Positions 55,333 through 64,000 of a stretch of 64,000 nt of DNA are shown piece by piece. The notes under the pieces were generated by a model. That model ran no database searches. It saw only the letters and a program-made list of their open reading frames with translations, and had not been told where the DNA came from. The position numbers were made by a program, and so were the translations under genes. Each line of letters begins with the position of its first letter. Positions within the stretch are counted from its first letter, which is position 1. This DNA is from PMG-095 sp037200885 (GTDB lineage Bacteria; Myxococcota_A; Polyangia; Polyangiales; Polyangiaceae). The stretch lies in the NCBI GenBank assembly GCA_037200885.1, contig JBBCIN010000001.1:1488001-1552000 (forward strand), given 5' to 3'.

Positions 55333-55456
55333 GTTTTTCCAATGCACCGGCCAGCCGGTATCGCTCGGGCAGGACGTGAGCAAAGCCGCCTACCGCCCTC
55401 GGAGTCGGGGGTCTTCGCGCAGGTCTCGGTTTGAGTCAAGCCCGCGCTCCGGATCT

Positions 55457-57115
55457 TCATCCTTTGGCCTTTTTCCCTTTTCGCTTCGACGGCTTGGACT
55501 CCCGGCTCGGGCCGGTTTCCGGTTCAACGGGCTTGCTCTGCCCAGAACGCCAATAGGGCATTCCGGCCTCCTCCGTCCAGCCCGCCGTTCCATATTTTCC
55601 CGGTTCGCGTGATTCCCGCATCACGCCGCCGCGGTCGGAGGTGTCGTCGTCCTTCTTTCCGTCTTCGTCTGCGTCCGCGGCGTCGAGCTTCGGCCCCTGA
55701 GTCGCGACGAGCAGCTCGTCGGCCACGTATTCTGGGTGCTGGTCGTCTTGAGCTGCCTTGGCGCGCTCCGCCGAGATCTCCCCCGCGCCGACGCGGACGA
55801 TCTGCGACGTGGGTGGATAAGTGTCGTCCCAGCGCTCGCGCACCGCGTTCTCACCCTCACGGATGATGCGGTAGCGGCGCAACTTGAAGCCGGGCACGCC
55901 GCGTTGCCCGAGCACGCGCAGGCCGCTCGGCAGGTCCTTGTCCGGGCGTTCGACTTCTTCGAACGGCAGCGCGGCGTCGATGCGACGGATCAACGTGACC
56001 GTACGCGTGCGCTTCTGTCCTAGGATCTCGGCACGTACGATGCCGTTCTTCACTGTCTCGTGCAGCACGATTGGAAAGGGAAATGAGTTCCGGATCCGGA
56101 AGTTGATCGTCGGGTACACGACCGTCGCGTCCATGCCCATTTTGATGTAGCCGCTCGGCCGCGTGTGCGGGTAGCGCTCGACGATGTCGAGCCCGGCGAA
56201 GAAGGCTGCGCCGTGCAGCGTGCCGGAGATTTGGCAGGTTCCACCGCCGATACCGTCAACCAACTCGCCCTCGGCGATCACCTTGGCCACCTTGTAACCG
56301 TTGGTCTCATCCCTCGGGCCGACGGTTTCGTTGAAGTCGAACACTTCACCGGGCAGGAGTACTTGCCCGTCCAGCTTGGAGGCGGCCAAGCGCAAATTGT
56401 AGCTCCGCGCCTGAAAGCGCGCGGAGCGATCGTAGTGCGTTTCGAAGTAACCGAGGATGTCGTCGAAGGCGACCGCGCCGAGCTGCGCGGCCACGCGCTT
56501 GGGCCGGCGCTCCTCGAACACGACTTTGACGTTGGCGTCGCCGCGCGCGAGCGCCTCTTCGATCGCCCCGAGCGTCGCGTCGATGTCGAGCAGGCGCCCG
56601 TTCTGCTCGGGCACGAGCTTGCGCGCTTCCAGATCCAAGCGCGCATCGACGGGCAGGCGATCGAGCTCGTCCTTCAAGACGCGAAGCGCGGTCTGCGCTC
56701 GCTCGCGATCCAAGGTCACGGGGACGGGCAAGGTGATCGGGCCCTGACGTTGGTGCGCGTGGTAACCGCGGAGCAGCACACTGGTGCGATCCTGCGCGTC
56801 GTGGACCAGCGCGCTCAGCCGGACTTTGTCGATTTCGCCGCCTAGCTCTGCCACGAAGATTTCGCGCTTTTTGCCGTCCGGGAGCTCGAGCAGCACCTTG
56901 CTTCCGGCATAGCGTCGGACGCGCTCGAGTGCCATCTTCTGAGCGCTGTCGGTCTGCGGCAGCTGCTGCCGGAGAAGCGTGAGCGGAGGCAGCGGCTCTT
57001 TCGGATCATCCGGGCTTTTGCCGAGCGGCACGAGCAATAGGCCCGTGGCGAGGCCGGCGGCGACCGCAATCGCGATCACGCGCCCGCTCTTACCGCCGGG
57101 GATCCAGGCAAACAT
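55457..57115 (-). CDS. VanW-family protein with putative peptidoglycan-binding region
   Basis: A 552-residue envelope protein with an N-terminal membrane anchor (VIAIAVAAGLATGLLLVPLG). A YoaR-like region follows (VTLDRERAQTALRVLKDEL, LDIDATLGAIEEALARGDA). The VanW domain has FQARSYNLRLAASKLDGQVL, PGEVFDFNETVGPRDETNGY and GIGGGTCQISGTLHGAAFFAGL with its conserved Cys. The C-terminal tail is acidic then very basic (KPSKRKGKKAKG). It diverges from uvrC with 51 bases between starts. Role in wall processing is inferred only. Confidence 0.83.
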   Translation of the reverse strand: MFAWIPGGKSGRVIAIAVAAGLATGLLLVPLGKSPDDPKEPLPPLTLLRQQLPQTDSAQKMALERVRRYAGSKVLLELPDGKKREIFVAELGGEIDKVRLSALVHDAQDRTSVLLRGYHAHQRQGPITLPVPVTLDRERAQTALRVLKDELDRLPVDARLDLEARKLVPEQNGRLLDIDATLGAIEEALARGDANVKVVFEERRPKRVAAQLGAVAFDDILGYFETHYDRSARFQARSYNLRLAASKLDGQVLLPGEVFDFNETVGPRDETNGYKVAKVIAEGELVDGIGGGTCQISGTLHGAAFFAGLDIVERYPHTRPSGYIKMGMDATVVYPTINFRIRNSFPFPIVLHETVKNGIVRAEILGQKRTRTVTLIRRIDAALPFEEVERPDKDLPSGLRVLGQRGVPGFKLRRYRIIREGENAVRERWDDTYPPTSQIVRVGAGEISAERAKAAQDDQHPEYVADELLVATQGPKLDAADADEDGKKDDDTSDRGGVMRESREPGKYGTAGWTEEAGMPYWRSGQSKPVEPETGPSRESKPSKRKGKKAKG

Positions 57116-57166
57116 CCCGGGGCTATAGCATTGCCTGGCCGGCGCGCTAAAAAGCCTCGTTCGTCC

Positions 57167-59164
57167 ATGACCGCCGAGCTGCTGCTGCAAAAATTGGAAA
57201 GCCTGCCCGCGAGCCCGGGCTGCTACATCTTCAAGGACAAGCTCGGGGCGGTCTTGTACGTGGGCAAGGCCAAGAGCCTGCGCTCGCGCGTGCGCAGCTA
57301 CTTTCAGGATTCGAGCTCGGACGTTCGCGCCTTCATTCCGTTCTTGCGCAAGCTCGCGGCCGATCTCGACACGATCGTCACTCAAAGCGAAAAAGAAGCG
57401 GCCATCCTCGAGAACAACCTGATCAAGGAGGCGAAGCCGCGCTTCAACGTCAAGCTGCGCGACGACAAGGAGTACTTGAGCCTGCGCCTATCGACCGAGC
57501 ACGCCTGGCCCAGGCTCGAGCTCGTGCGCAAACCCAAGCCCGACAACGCGCGCTACTTCGGCCCCTATCATTCGGCCACCGCCGCGCGCCGCACGCTGCA
57601 CATGGTGGAGAAGCATTTTCAGCTGCGCACTTGCTCGGATCGCGAAATCGAGAGCCGCAAGCGCCCGTGCCTCAAATATCAGATCAAGCGTTGCCCCGCG
57701 CCGTGCGTGTACGACGTCGATCCAGCCGAGTATGCGGGTCAAGTCCACGCCGTGTCGCTATTCATGGACGGTCGGCACGACGAGCTCACCCGCGAGCTCA
57801 AGGCGCGCATGCGCGCGGCCAGCGAAAATCTGGAGTTCGAAGTGGCCGCGGTTTGCCGCGACCAATTGGCCGCGGTGGAATCGATCCGCGAAGGCCAGCG
57901 CGTGGTCTCGGTGACCGACAGCGACCAGGACGTGCTCGGCCTCTACCGCGAGGGTGATCTGGTCGAGCTGAGCGTGATGCTCGTGCGTTCGGGCCGCGTG
58001 ATCGACGTGGCCAGCTTCTCGAACCGCCGAGTCGAGGTGCCCGACGACGAAGTGGTGGCCGCGTTCTTGCGCGATCACTACGGCGATGGCGGTTCGGGGG
58101 AAGCCCTGATCCCCGAAGAAATCATCGTGCCCGTGCTGCCCGATGGCGCGGATGGCGTGGCCGAGTGGCTCGCGGAGCGCCGCGCCGTGCTCGTCCAAGG
58201 CCGACACAAGAAGTGCGAGCTGCTCGCGCCCGCACGCGGCCCGCGCAAAGCCTTGCTCGACATGGCGCTCGACAACGCGCGCCACGCCTTCGAGGAAAAA
58301 CGGCGCGCCGCGACCGACATCGATGAGCGCCTGCTCAAAGTGCAGGAGCGCCTGCGCTTGCCCACCTTGCCGCGCCGCGTAGAGTGCTGCGACATCTCGC
58401 ACTTGGGCGGGCAAGACACGGTGGGAGCCGTGGTGCACCTGTTCAACGGCCTGCCCGACAAAAAGCGTTACCGCACTTACCGCGTGCGCAGCGTGGCCGA
58501 GGGCGACGACTACGGAGCGATGTTCGAGGTTCTCGGACGACGCTTTCGACGCGGCAGAGACGCGGCGCAACGCGATGCCGCCGAGGCCGCGGCCACGCCC
58601 GCGAGCGAAGGCGGAGAGTCGAGCGAGACGTCAGAGCCGAGCGAGACGTCCATGACACTCGAGGAACACGACTCTGCCGAGTGGCAGCTGCCCGATCTGT
58701 TCGTGGTCGACGGTGGCCGCGGGCAGCTCGGCGTGGCGCTCGCAGCCGCGCATGACCTCGGCCTCCACGATTTGCCGATCTGCGGTCTGGCCAAAGAAAA
58801 AGAGAACGTGCTCGGCGACAAGCTAGTCGACCGCGTGTACTTGCCCGGTCAAAAAAATCCGATCCCGCTTCGTCCAAACAGCCCCGAGTTGTTCTTGCTC
58901 GCGCGCGCCCGCGATGAGGCACATCGCTTCTCCAACCGCGGGCGAAAGAAGGTCGGCAAAAAGCGCCGCTTGGGTTCGGAGCTGGATCAAGTGCCCGGGA
59001 TCGGACCCAAAACGCGCGTGGCGCTGCTCAAGACACTCGGCTCGCTGTCCGCGGTGCGCAGCGCGAGTGATGAAGCAATTCTAGCCGTGCCAGGCGTGAC
59101 CAAGAAGCACTTGAGCGCGCTTCGACAGTGGTTTGCGCGCGACCCGAGCGCGGAGCCCAGCTAG
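57167..59164 (+). CDS. uvrC: Excinuclease ABC subunit C
   Basis: Makes both incisions in nucleotide-excision repair. The GIY-YIG nuclease is at the N-terminus (PGCYIFKDKLGAVLYVGKAKS). The UvrB-interacting segment is MRAASENLEFEVAAVCRDQL. The second, RNase H-like, nuclease includes CDISHLGGQDTVGAVV and FVVDGGRGQLGVAL, and tandem helix-hairpin-helix motifs close the protein (QVPGIGPKTRVALLKTLGSL, AVPGVTKKHLSALRQW). An insert of about 45 residues rich in Ser/Glu/Thr (ASEGGESSETSEPSETS) interrupts the second nuclease domain. 665 residues. Confidence 0.95.
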   Translation: MTAELLLQKLESLPASPGCYIFKDKLGAVLYVGKAKSLRSRVRSYFQDSSSDVRAFIPFLRKLAADLDTIVTQSEKEAAILENNLIKEAKPRFNVKLRDDKEYLSLRLSTEHAWPRLELVRKPKPDNARYFGPYHSATAARRTLHMVEKHFQLRTCSDREIESRKRPCLKYQIKRCPAPCVYDVDPAEYAGQVHAVSLFMDGRHDELTRELKARMRAASENLEFEVAAVCRDQLAAVESIREGQRVVSVTDSDQDVLGLYREGDLVELSVMLVRSGRVIDVASFSNRRVEVPDDEVVAAFLRDHYGDGGSGEALIPEEIIVPVLPDGADGVAEWLAERRAVLVQGRHKKCELLAPARGPRKALLDMALDNARHAFEEKRRAATDIDERLLKVQERLRLPTLPRRVECCDISHLGGQDTVGAVVHLFNGLPDKKRYRTYRVRSVAEGDDYGAMFEVLGRRFRRGRDAAQRDAAEAAATPASEGGESSETSEPSETSMTLEEHDSAEWQLPDLFVVDGGRGQLGVALAAAHDLGLHDLPICGLAKEKENVLGDKLVDRVYLPGQKNPIPLRPNSPELFLLARARDEAHRFSNRGRKKVGKKRRLGSELDQVPGIGPKTRVALLKTLGSLSAVRSASDEAILAVPGVTKKHLSALRQWFARDPSAEPS

Positions 59165-59228
59165 CAAATCCTCTGTTTTACCCCCACTATGTTCAACAAC
59201 TCGCGATTCGATCACTCGCGAGAGAGGT

Positions 59229-59247
59229 GGGCGATCGCGATCCAGCA
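59229..59247 (+). repeat. Dispersed 3'-flank element, copy 4
   Basis: GGGCGATCGCGATCCAGCA, 64 bases after the uvrC stop and identical to the copy after holB. Confidence 0.6.
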
Positions 59248-59773
59248 ACGCACCTCGGGGCCTGCAGAATTCCCGAACCTCGACGCCGAAGGCTTTGCCG
59301 GCCAGCGGCGAGATCGGTGACCATCAACCCAAGTCGCGCATCCGAGCGGCGCCGTTCGCCGATGAAAGATACTGCGGTCGCAACGGTCGCACAGTATGTT
59401 TTTCGCCGGCAGAGGGGCGTGGGCATGCGCCACTTCGCAACCATCGCCGCGTGGGTTCGCTCAGGTTCACGTTGCAAACTTCACCGATCAAGGCGGCCGC
59501 GCGTCGGTCACGAGCGCGCTTTGAAAAGCCGACCGCGGGTAGTCGTTTGTAGGTGTTGCTCCGCGCGCGTCGCCCACTGCATTGGCCGTGCGTCCTGCGC
59601 TGCCAACCTAGTTGACGGACGCGCGAGTCGATTTGCGGGAATAAGGCCCACTGGGCGGCGGCACAGCACGTGCTTTGATCGCGGTCGTGCGGAAGCAGTT
59701 GGAAGAGTCAGACCGAGCCGATGGCCGAGAAAGATCCGTTGCTACGGGTGTTTTCTCGCCCTCGTCGCAAGGA

Positions 59774-59802
59774 TTGACAACTTACTGTGTGAAAACCTAC
59801 CC
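59774..59802 (+). promoter_or_regulatory. Tentative promoter for the VWA lipoprotein gene
   Basis: A perfect TTGACA at 59774-59779 lies about 150 bases upstream of the start codon. The expected -10 position (about 59797-59802) reads CTACCC, a poor match, so this is only a candidate. Confidence 0.2.
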
Positions 59803-59914
59803 TTCGGCCGCCGCGCGCGAGGGGTCCGTGCGGGCCGAGTTTCCGTTAGCCCCGCTAACCTCAATGCACCCCTCACGTTCCCAGGCCAAGCAGTGCCAGG
59901 GGCGGCGCCCATTC

Positions 59915-59920
59915 AAGGAG
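59915..59920 (+). promoter_or_regulatory. Ribosome-binding site fixing the VWA lipoprotein start
   Basis: AAGGAG followed by a T-rich 8-base spacer and then ATGATG. This is the strongest ribosome site seen in the window and decides for the start at 59929 against far upstream starts. Confidence 0.7.
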
Positions 59921-59928
59921 TTTTTTCA

Positions 59929-62472
59929 ATGATGTTGAAGCGTTCGACCACCGAGTCCAAGCCGAGTGCCGCGGCACGGCTCGTCCGAGCAGGCCTAGTG
60001 AGTCTGGCAGCCGTAGGTACGGTTGCTGCGCTCGCCACCGGCTGTCTCGATCGCCCGGTGGTCCCGGCCAAGCCCACGACGAGCAACGTGTTCGTCGATC
60101 AGATCATCCAGACCTCCGTCGATAAGATCGACCTCTTGTTCATGGTCGACGGCTCGGTGTCGATGTCCGACAAGCAGGAAATCCTGAAGGCGGCCGTGCC
60201 CGTGCTCGTGAACCGCCTGGTCAGCCCGATCTGCGTCAACGCCGATGGCACGCCGGCCGGCGGTTCCTCGATGAATGGCGTTTGTGCCAAGGGCACTGCT
60301 GAGTTCAGCGCGATCGGCGACATTCACATCGGCATCGTCAGCTCCAACTTGGGTTCGCATGGCTCCACCATCTGCGACAACCAGATGTACCCGGATGATA
60401 AGGCGCACCTGATCGGCAGCGTCCGCACGGGAGTCACCACCTGGAACAACAGCGGCTTTTTGGCCTGGGATGCGACGGGCATGGACTTGCCGGTGCCCGG
60501 CGAGAGCAACGCCAAGAACCTGAACACGGCGTTTCAAAACATGATCGGCTCGGTGGACCAACATGGTTGCGGTTTCGAGGCCTCGCTGGAGTCCTGGTAC
60601 CGCTTCCTGATCGATCCCGAGCCGCCGGTGAGCGTGGTGCAGTTCAACCTGGAAACCGTGCGTGGCGTGATCGACACGACCGCGATGCCGCCCAAGGTGG
60701 TCCGCACCGGGCTGGTCTTGGATGCGGATAAACATCCGATTATCGACGCGGCGACGGGCCTCCCGCAATGCGTCAACTGCGACGAGACCTTGCGCGCTCA
60801 GCGCAAAGCCTTCCTGCGTCCGGACTCGCTGGTCGCCATCGTCATGCTCTCGGATGAGAACGACTGCTCGATTGTCGATAGCTCGGTCGGCTGGTTCGTG
60901 GGCTCTTCGGCTCGCATGCCGCTCGCCACGGATGCCTGCACCACCAACCCCAATAACCTGTGCTGCCGTTCCTGTGCGCAACGCGAGGACGCGCCGCCCA
61001 CCGGTTGTCCGGCGCTCAAGGACGACCCGGTCTGCAAGAACGTTCCCGCCGGGCAGATGTACGCGACGTACACCAAAGCGGAGGACGATTCGATCAATCT
61101 GCGCTGCTACAACCAGCACCAGCGCTTTGGTTTCAATCTGCTTTACGACACCAACCGCTACGTGAACGGGCTGAAGAACCCGACCGTGGCCCTGGACTCA
61201 TCCGGCGTGCTCGTGCCGAACCCACTCTATGACTCGGGTGCCTTGGGCAAAGCCCCGCGCGATCCCTCGCTGGTGTTCTTGGCCGGCATCGTCGGTGTGC
61301 CGTGGCAGGACATCGCCGATGACGCCTCGCTCACCGGCCCTGGCCTCAATTACTTGACCGCCAAGCAGCTCGTAGACATGGGTCGTTGGACAACGCTGCT
61401 GGGTGATCCCCACCCGCCGAACAACGCGGCGCCAGTGCCGCCGACTGACCCCTTCATGCAGGAGAGCGTGAAGCCGCGTTCTGGGGTCAACCCGATTTGT
61501 GCAGGAAACAAGTGCGGAGTCCCTGACGCCAAAGTCTCAATTGCGCCTTTCGCGTCCACGGACCCCAAGGCCAACGTGATCAACGGTCACGAGCAGAACA
61601 TCCCCGCGGGGGACGACTTGCAATACGCTTGCACGTTCCCGTTGTTGGCGGCGAAGACCTGCACGGTAGGTGATTCCGCGTGTGACTGCTCGGCAGACAA
61701 GTCGACAGCGATGCCCGTCGACCCGGCCGGGGACTTGACCAAGGTGAAGACGGCCAATAGTCCGCTGTGTCAGGCCGCGAATGGCACGATCAGCAACGTG
61801 CAAACGTCCGCCAAAGCCTACCCGGGCGCTCGCGAGCTGCAGGTGTTGAAGGATCTGGGTGACAACGCCATCGTCGCCTCGATTTGCCCAAAGGTCACCG
61901 TGCCCAACGGCGATCCGGATTCGGATCCGAACTACGGCTACAACCCGGCCGTCGGCGCGATCATCGAGCGCTTGAAGGATGCCTTGAAGGGCAAGTGCTT
62001 GCCGCGTCCGATCGAGACCGTCGCTGTCGACCCCAACGATCCCAGCAAGGGTACTCAAGTTGCGTGCAAGGTGATTGAAGCCCAAAGGAGCGGCTGCAAT
62101 TGCGCCCTCCCCGGTCGCGCTGAAGCCGACCCCAAGATCCGCGAAGCGGTGCTGGGGCAGCTCAAGTCGACGGGCCAGTGCGGCAATCCTGGGCAGGATC
62201 CGTGCGACCCGTGGTGCCAATGCGAAATCTTGCAAGAGCAAGGTGACAATTTGGCCGCCTGCCAAGCGGGGCAGGTGCCTCCGACCCCCGGCTACTGCTA
62301 CGTCGACAAGAATCCCACCTTGCTCAAAGGCTGCCCCGAGAACCAGCAACAGCTGCTGAAGTTCGTCGATGATGCCGCAAGCGGGACCAAGACGCCGGTT
62401 CAGGGCGCGGTGGCCTTCATCGCGTGCCTCGGCGCACCGGTGGGTGCGGCGGCTGCGGACGCGGGTATGTAA
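59929..62472 (+). CDS. Large VWA-type lipoprotein
   Basis: An 847-residue predicted lipoprotein (signal AGLVSLAAVGTVAALATGC, Cys near 40). A von Willebrand A-like domain follows, with the MIDAS DGSVSMSDK and VAIVMLSDENDCSI. Later comes a Cys-rich region (CCRSCAQREDAPPTGCPALK, CNCALPGRAE, CDPWCQCEILQEQGDN). The number of cysteines suggests a disulfide-stabilised surface protein. It ends APVGAAAADAGM. It is a single-gene unit with its own strong ribosome site and a clear terminator. Metal-dependent adhesion is plausible; the ligand is unknown. Confidence 0.75.
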   Translation: MMLKRSTTESKPSAAARLVRAGLVSLAAVGTVAALATGCLDRPVVPAKPTTSNVFVDQIIQTSVDKIDLLFMVDGSVSMSDKQEILKAAVPVLVNRLVSPICVNADGTPAGGSSMNGVCAKGTAEFSAIGDIHIGIVSSNLGSHGSTICDNQMYPDDKAHLIGSVRTGVTTWNNSGFLAWDATGMDLPVPGESNAKNLNTAFQNMIGSVDQHGCGFEASLESWYRFLIDPEPPVSVVQFNLETVRGVIDTTAMPPKVVRTGLVLDADKHPIIDAATGLPQCVNCDETLRAQRKAFLRPDSLVAIVMLSDENDCSIVDSSVGWFVGSSARMPLATDACTTNPNNLCCRSCAQREDAPPTGCPALKDDPVCKNVPAGQMYATYTKAEDDSINLRCYNQHQRFGFNLLYDTNRYVNGLKNPTVALDSSGVLVPNPLYDSGALGKAPRDPSLVFLAGIVGVPWQDIADDASLTGPGLNYLTAKQLVDMGRWTTLLGDPHPPNNAAPVPPTDPFMQESVKPRSGVNPICAGNKCGVPDAKVSIAPFASTDPKANVINGHEQNIPAGDDLQYACTFPLLAAKTCTVGDSACDCSADKSTAMPVDPAGDLTKVKTANSPLCQAANGTISNVQTSAKAYPGARELQVLKDLGDNAIVASICPKVTVPNGDPDSDPNYGYNPAVGAIIERLKDALKGKCLPRPIETVAVDPNDPSKGTQVACKVIEAQRSGCNCALPGRAEADPKIREAVLGQLKSTGQCGNPGQDPCDPWCQCEILQEQGDNLAACQAGQVPPTPGYCYVDKNPTLLKGCPENQQQLLKFVDDAASGTKTPVQGAVAFIACLGAPVGAAAADAGM

Positions 62473-62494
62473 ACCCAGCGTGCCAAAGTGAGGT

Positions 62495-62535
62495 ACGGCG
62501 GCGGCTAGGCTCTAGCTCGCCGCCGTTTCCTTTTT
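62495..62535 (+). terminator. Rho-independent terminator after the VWA lipoprotein gene
   Basis: ACGGCGGCG (62495-62503) pairs perfectly with CGCCGCCGT (62518-62526), and the inner GCTAG/CTAGC extends the stem. It is followed by TTCCTTTTT. This is the clearest intrinsic terminator in the window, 23 bases after the stop. Confidence 0.8.
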
Positions 62536-62555
62536 GTGTACACTCGGCCGCACGG

Positions 62556-63245
62556 ATGGAAGCGAAGAAGACCATCCTCGTCATCGACGACGAGCCGCAC
62601 ATCACGCTTGGCCTGAAGGATGCGCTCGAGTTCGAGGGCTTTCGCGTAGTCACCGCCAGCAATGGCAAAGACGGCGCGCAGCTCGCTCGCCAAGAGCACC
62701 CGCACGCGATCTTGCTCGACCTGATGCTGCCGGACGTGAATGGCTACCAGGTGTGCGAAGACGTGCGCCGCTTCGATGCCTTCGTGCCGATCATCATGCT
62801 CACGGCCAAGAGCCAAGAGGCAGACAAGATCCGCGGGCTGGATGCCGGGGCGGATGATTACGTGACCAAACCGTTCAGCGTCGGCGAGCTGGTGGCGCGC
62901 ATCCGCGCGATCTTTCGTCGCGCCAACCGACCGAGTGAAAGCGCGACCTTCAATCTGGGCAAGCTGACCGTGAACGTGGCCGCGCACACGCTCGAGCGCG
63001 CGGGCAAAGCCTCGGAGAGCCTCTCGTTCTACGAGGTCGAGCTGCTCCGCATGTTGTTCGAGCGCGCCGGCCAACCCGTGAGCCGAGAAGAAATCTTGAA
63101 CAAGATTTGGGGCGTGGACGCCAACCCCACGAACCGCACGATCGACAATTTCATCGTCAAACTCCGGCGCAAGATCGAGAGGCACCCAGACAAGCCGGAA
63201 CACATCCTGACGGTGTACGGCTTCGGCTACAAACTGGTCGTGTAG
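62556..63245 (+). CDS. OmpR/PhoB-family response regulator
   Basis: A 229-residue DNA-binding response regulator. The receiver has LVIDDEPHITLGLKDALEFEG, the phospho-acceptor AILLDLMLPDVNGYQVCED, and LTAKSQEADKIRGLDAGADDYVTKPF. The winged-helix output domain includes SREEILNKIWGVDANPTNRTID and FIVKLRRKIERHPDKPEHI, ending TVYGFGYKLV. It starts at the ATG of MEAKKTILV. No histidine kinase follows: the next gene is convergent. Confidence 0.93.
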   Translation: MEAKKTILVIDDEPHITLGLKDALEFEGFRVVTASNGKDGAQLARQEHPHAILLDLMLPDVNGYQVCEDVRRFDAFVPIIMLTAKSQEADKIRGLDAGADDYVTKPFSVGELVARIRAIFRRANRPSESATFNLGKLTVNVAAHTLERAGKASESLSFYEVELLRMLFERAGQPVSREEILNKIWGVDANPTNRTIDNFIVKLRRKIERHPDKPEHILTVYGFGYKLVV

Positions 63246-63273
63246 CGTGACGCGCGGACGCGATCTGCGCGGG

Positions 63274-64000
63274 TCAGGGCAGTAGTTCGAGGACGTTGCG
63301 TGGGTCGCAGGCGACGGTCTTGGCGTTTTGAGTGACTTGACCGAGCGGCAGTTGGCCCGCGTCCACGCCTTCACGGGCGCGGCGTACCTCGAGGTGCAGG
63401 TGCACGATGCCGGGACTGTCCGAGTCACCCACGTAGCCGAGCAGGGAATCCGCCTTTAGCGCTCGTCCGTGGCTGATGCCGGGCGCAATGCTGTCGAGGT
63501 GGCCGTAAATGACTAGGTACTCGCGAAGCGCGCCGGCTTCGCGCAGGGTGTGTAGGGTGACCACCGAGTTGCCGAACAAGTGACCGGCCGCGAGCACGAC
63601 CGCGTCGCCGACTTGATTCTCGAGGTTCACTAGCCGCACCGGCGTGCCGCGGGCTTGCGCCAAGTCGACCCCGCCGTGACCCACCGCGGAGAGCTCGGCG
63701 CCGCGTCGTTGCTCGCTATCGGGGCGATCGAGATCGTAGCCGCTTCCGACGAAGCCCTGCTTGCCCGGCGCGGGAATGGGCAGACGATACTGACGAAAAT
63801 CCTTGGGGCGCTCAGGGCTGCGCGGGATCTGGTCGTAGACGCGTAGCCGGCCACTGCGATCGTGGTGCTCGTTCTGTGCTTCGGAGAGCGCTTGCCGGCC
63901 TGCCTCGGGGTCGGGCACCGGGATGCACACGTTGCCGTCGGGCAGCGTTCCGGGCGGGCAGGGGGCTTCGGGCTCCGGCAGGTCCGGAGTGCTCGCCGCG
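63274..64000 (-). CDS. M23-family metallopeptidase, N-terminus outside the window
   Basis: Predicted peptidoglycan endopeptidase (LytM-like). The zinc-site motifs are AVGHGGVDLAQARG (HxxxD) and GIVHLHLEVRRAREG (HxH), with LVIYGHLDSIAPG between. The upstream part is Pro/Glu/Asp-rich with several Cys (APCPPGTLPDGNVC) and stays open to the window end, so the true start is beyond 64000. Stop at 63274. Convergent with the OmpR-type regulator. Confidence 0.8.
   Translation of the reverse strand, partial: AASTPDLPEPEAPCPPGTLPDGNVCIPVPDPEAGRQALSEAQNEHHDRSGRLRVYDQIPRSPERPKDFRQYRLPIPAPGKQGFVGSGYDLDRPDSEQRRGAELSAVGHGGVDLAQARGTPVRLVNLENQVGDAVVLAAGHLFGNSVVTLHTLREAGALREYLVIYGHLDSIAPGISHGRALKADSLLGYVGDSDSPGIVHLHLEVRRAREGVDAGQLPLGQVTQNAKTVACDPRNVLELLP

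Larger units (their letters stand above)
59165..59928. other. Gene-free intergenic region before the VWA lipoprotein gene
   Basis: About 760 bases with no convincing coding frame on either strand. It contains the 19-base dispersed element after uvrC (59229-59247), a perfect TTGACA hexamer at 59774, and a strong AAGGAG ribosome site at the end. No tRNA or known riboswitch was recognised. Confidence 0.55.

Noticed and set aside
59128..59928. N-terminal extension of the VWA lipoprotein frame into the intergenic region
   Set aside because: The upstream codons are Arg-rich with no family likeness, and the signal peptide and AAGGAG site fix the start at 59929.

Overview
This is a high-GC window whose gene content fits a myxobacterium (Myxococcota), most likely of the Polyangia. 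The evidence is: many lipoproteins with Gly/Ser/Ala-rich linkers behind the lipobox, paired DUF4398 lipoproteins with a TSP3/OmpA protein, an apparent Ser/Thr kinase-PilZ fusion, a SpoVR/DUF444 pair, a bacterial mevalonate-pathway cluster, and a lexA gene preceded by a site resembling the Myxococcus-type LexA box. No rRNA, tRNA, CRISPR array, prophage or insertion sequence was recognised.

Layout. 0.1-1.6 kb: two cell-envelope lipoprotein genes (minus). 1.85-2.5 kb: lexA. 2.8 kb: a cyclic-nucleotide-binding protein. 3.6-5.7 kb: an exbB-exbD-tonB energy-transduction operon (minus). 5.9-7.4 kb: a HAD 5'-nucleotidase. 7.6-9.2 kb: a secreted binding-protein-like gene and a lipoprotein. 9.25-12.0 kb: dipeptide epimerase, YchF ATPase, DUF2752 membrane protein. 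12.1-13.5 kb: a zinc-ribbon/Pro-Gly-rich membrane protein containing a 21-bp tandem repeat. 13.7-23.4 kb: a tightly overlapping complex I operon, nuoE-F-J-K-L-M-N plus a lipoprotein, in which NuoL carries an extra PKD-like C-terminus. 23.4-28.5 kb: hisC with a TPR lipoprotein, holB, thiE and an unknown lipoprotein. 28.6-35.2 kb: kinase-PilZ, PD40 lipoprotein, TPR lipoprotein, spoVR and DUF444. 35.2-37.1 kb: DUF3105, YkgJ-type protein and a receiver domain, followed by a repeat-rich gene-free stretch. 37.6-46 kb: gcvR-like, hemB, glnE, metallophosphoesterase, lipoprotein, trpF, CheY-like and GAF genes. 45.9-52.4 kb: isoprenoid genes (fni; prenyl synthase, mevalonate kinase, diphosphomevalonate decarboxylase, phosphomevalonate kinase, HMG-CoA reductase). 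52.5-64 kb: M15-type peptidase, lipoproteins, TetR regulator, VanW protein, uvrC, a large VWA lipoprotein, an OmpR-type regulator and a partial M23 peptidase.

How the genes work together. The TonB/ExbBD operon can energise outer-membrane uptake. The nuo genes form the NADH-binding module and most of the membrane arm of complex I; nuoA-D and nuoG-I must lie elsewhere. The mevalonate cluster covers HMG-CoA to IPP/DMAPP and prenyl diphosphates, lacking only HMG-CoA synthase.

A striking property is that many genes at 0.1-12 kb and 29-46 kb are interrupted by single-base indels, while the nuo, mevalonate and 46.9-64 kb regions are intact. In most cases the next frame continues the same protein family, and in two genes indels compensate within one open frame. 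Local assembly error is the simplest reading, so these genes are listed as single coding regions with the breaks noted. The least explained signals are a 19-base sequence found just downstream of four gene ends, the repeat cluster at 37.0-37.5 kb, the PKD-like tail on NuoL and the repeated GTM motifs of the zinc-ribbon protein.
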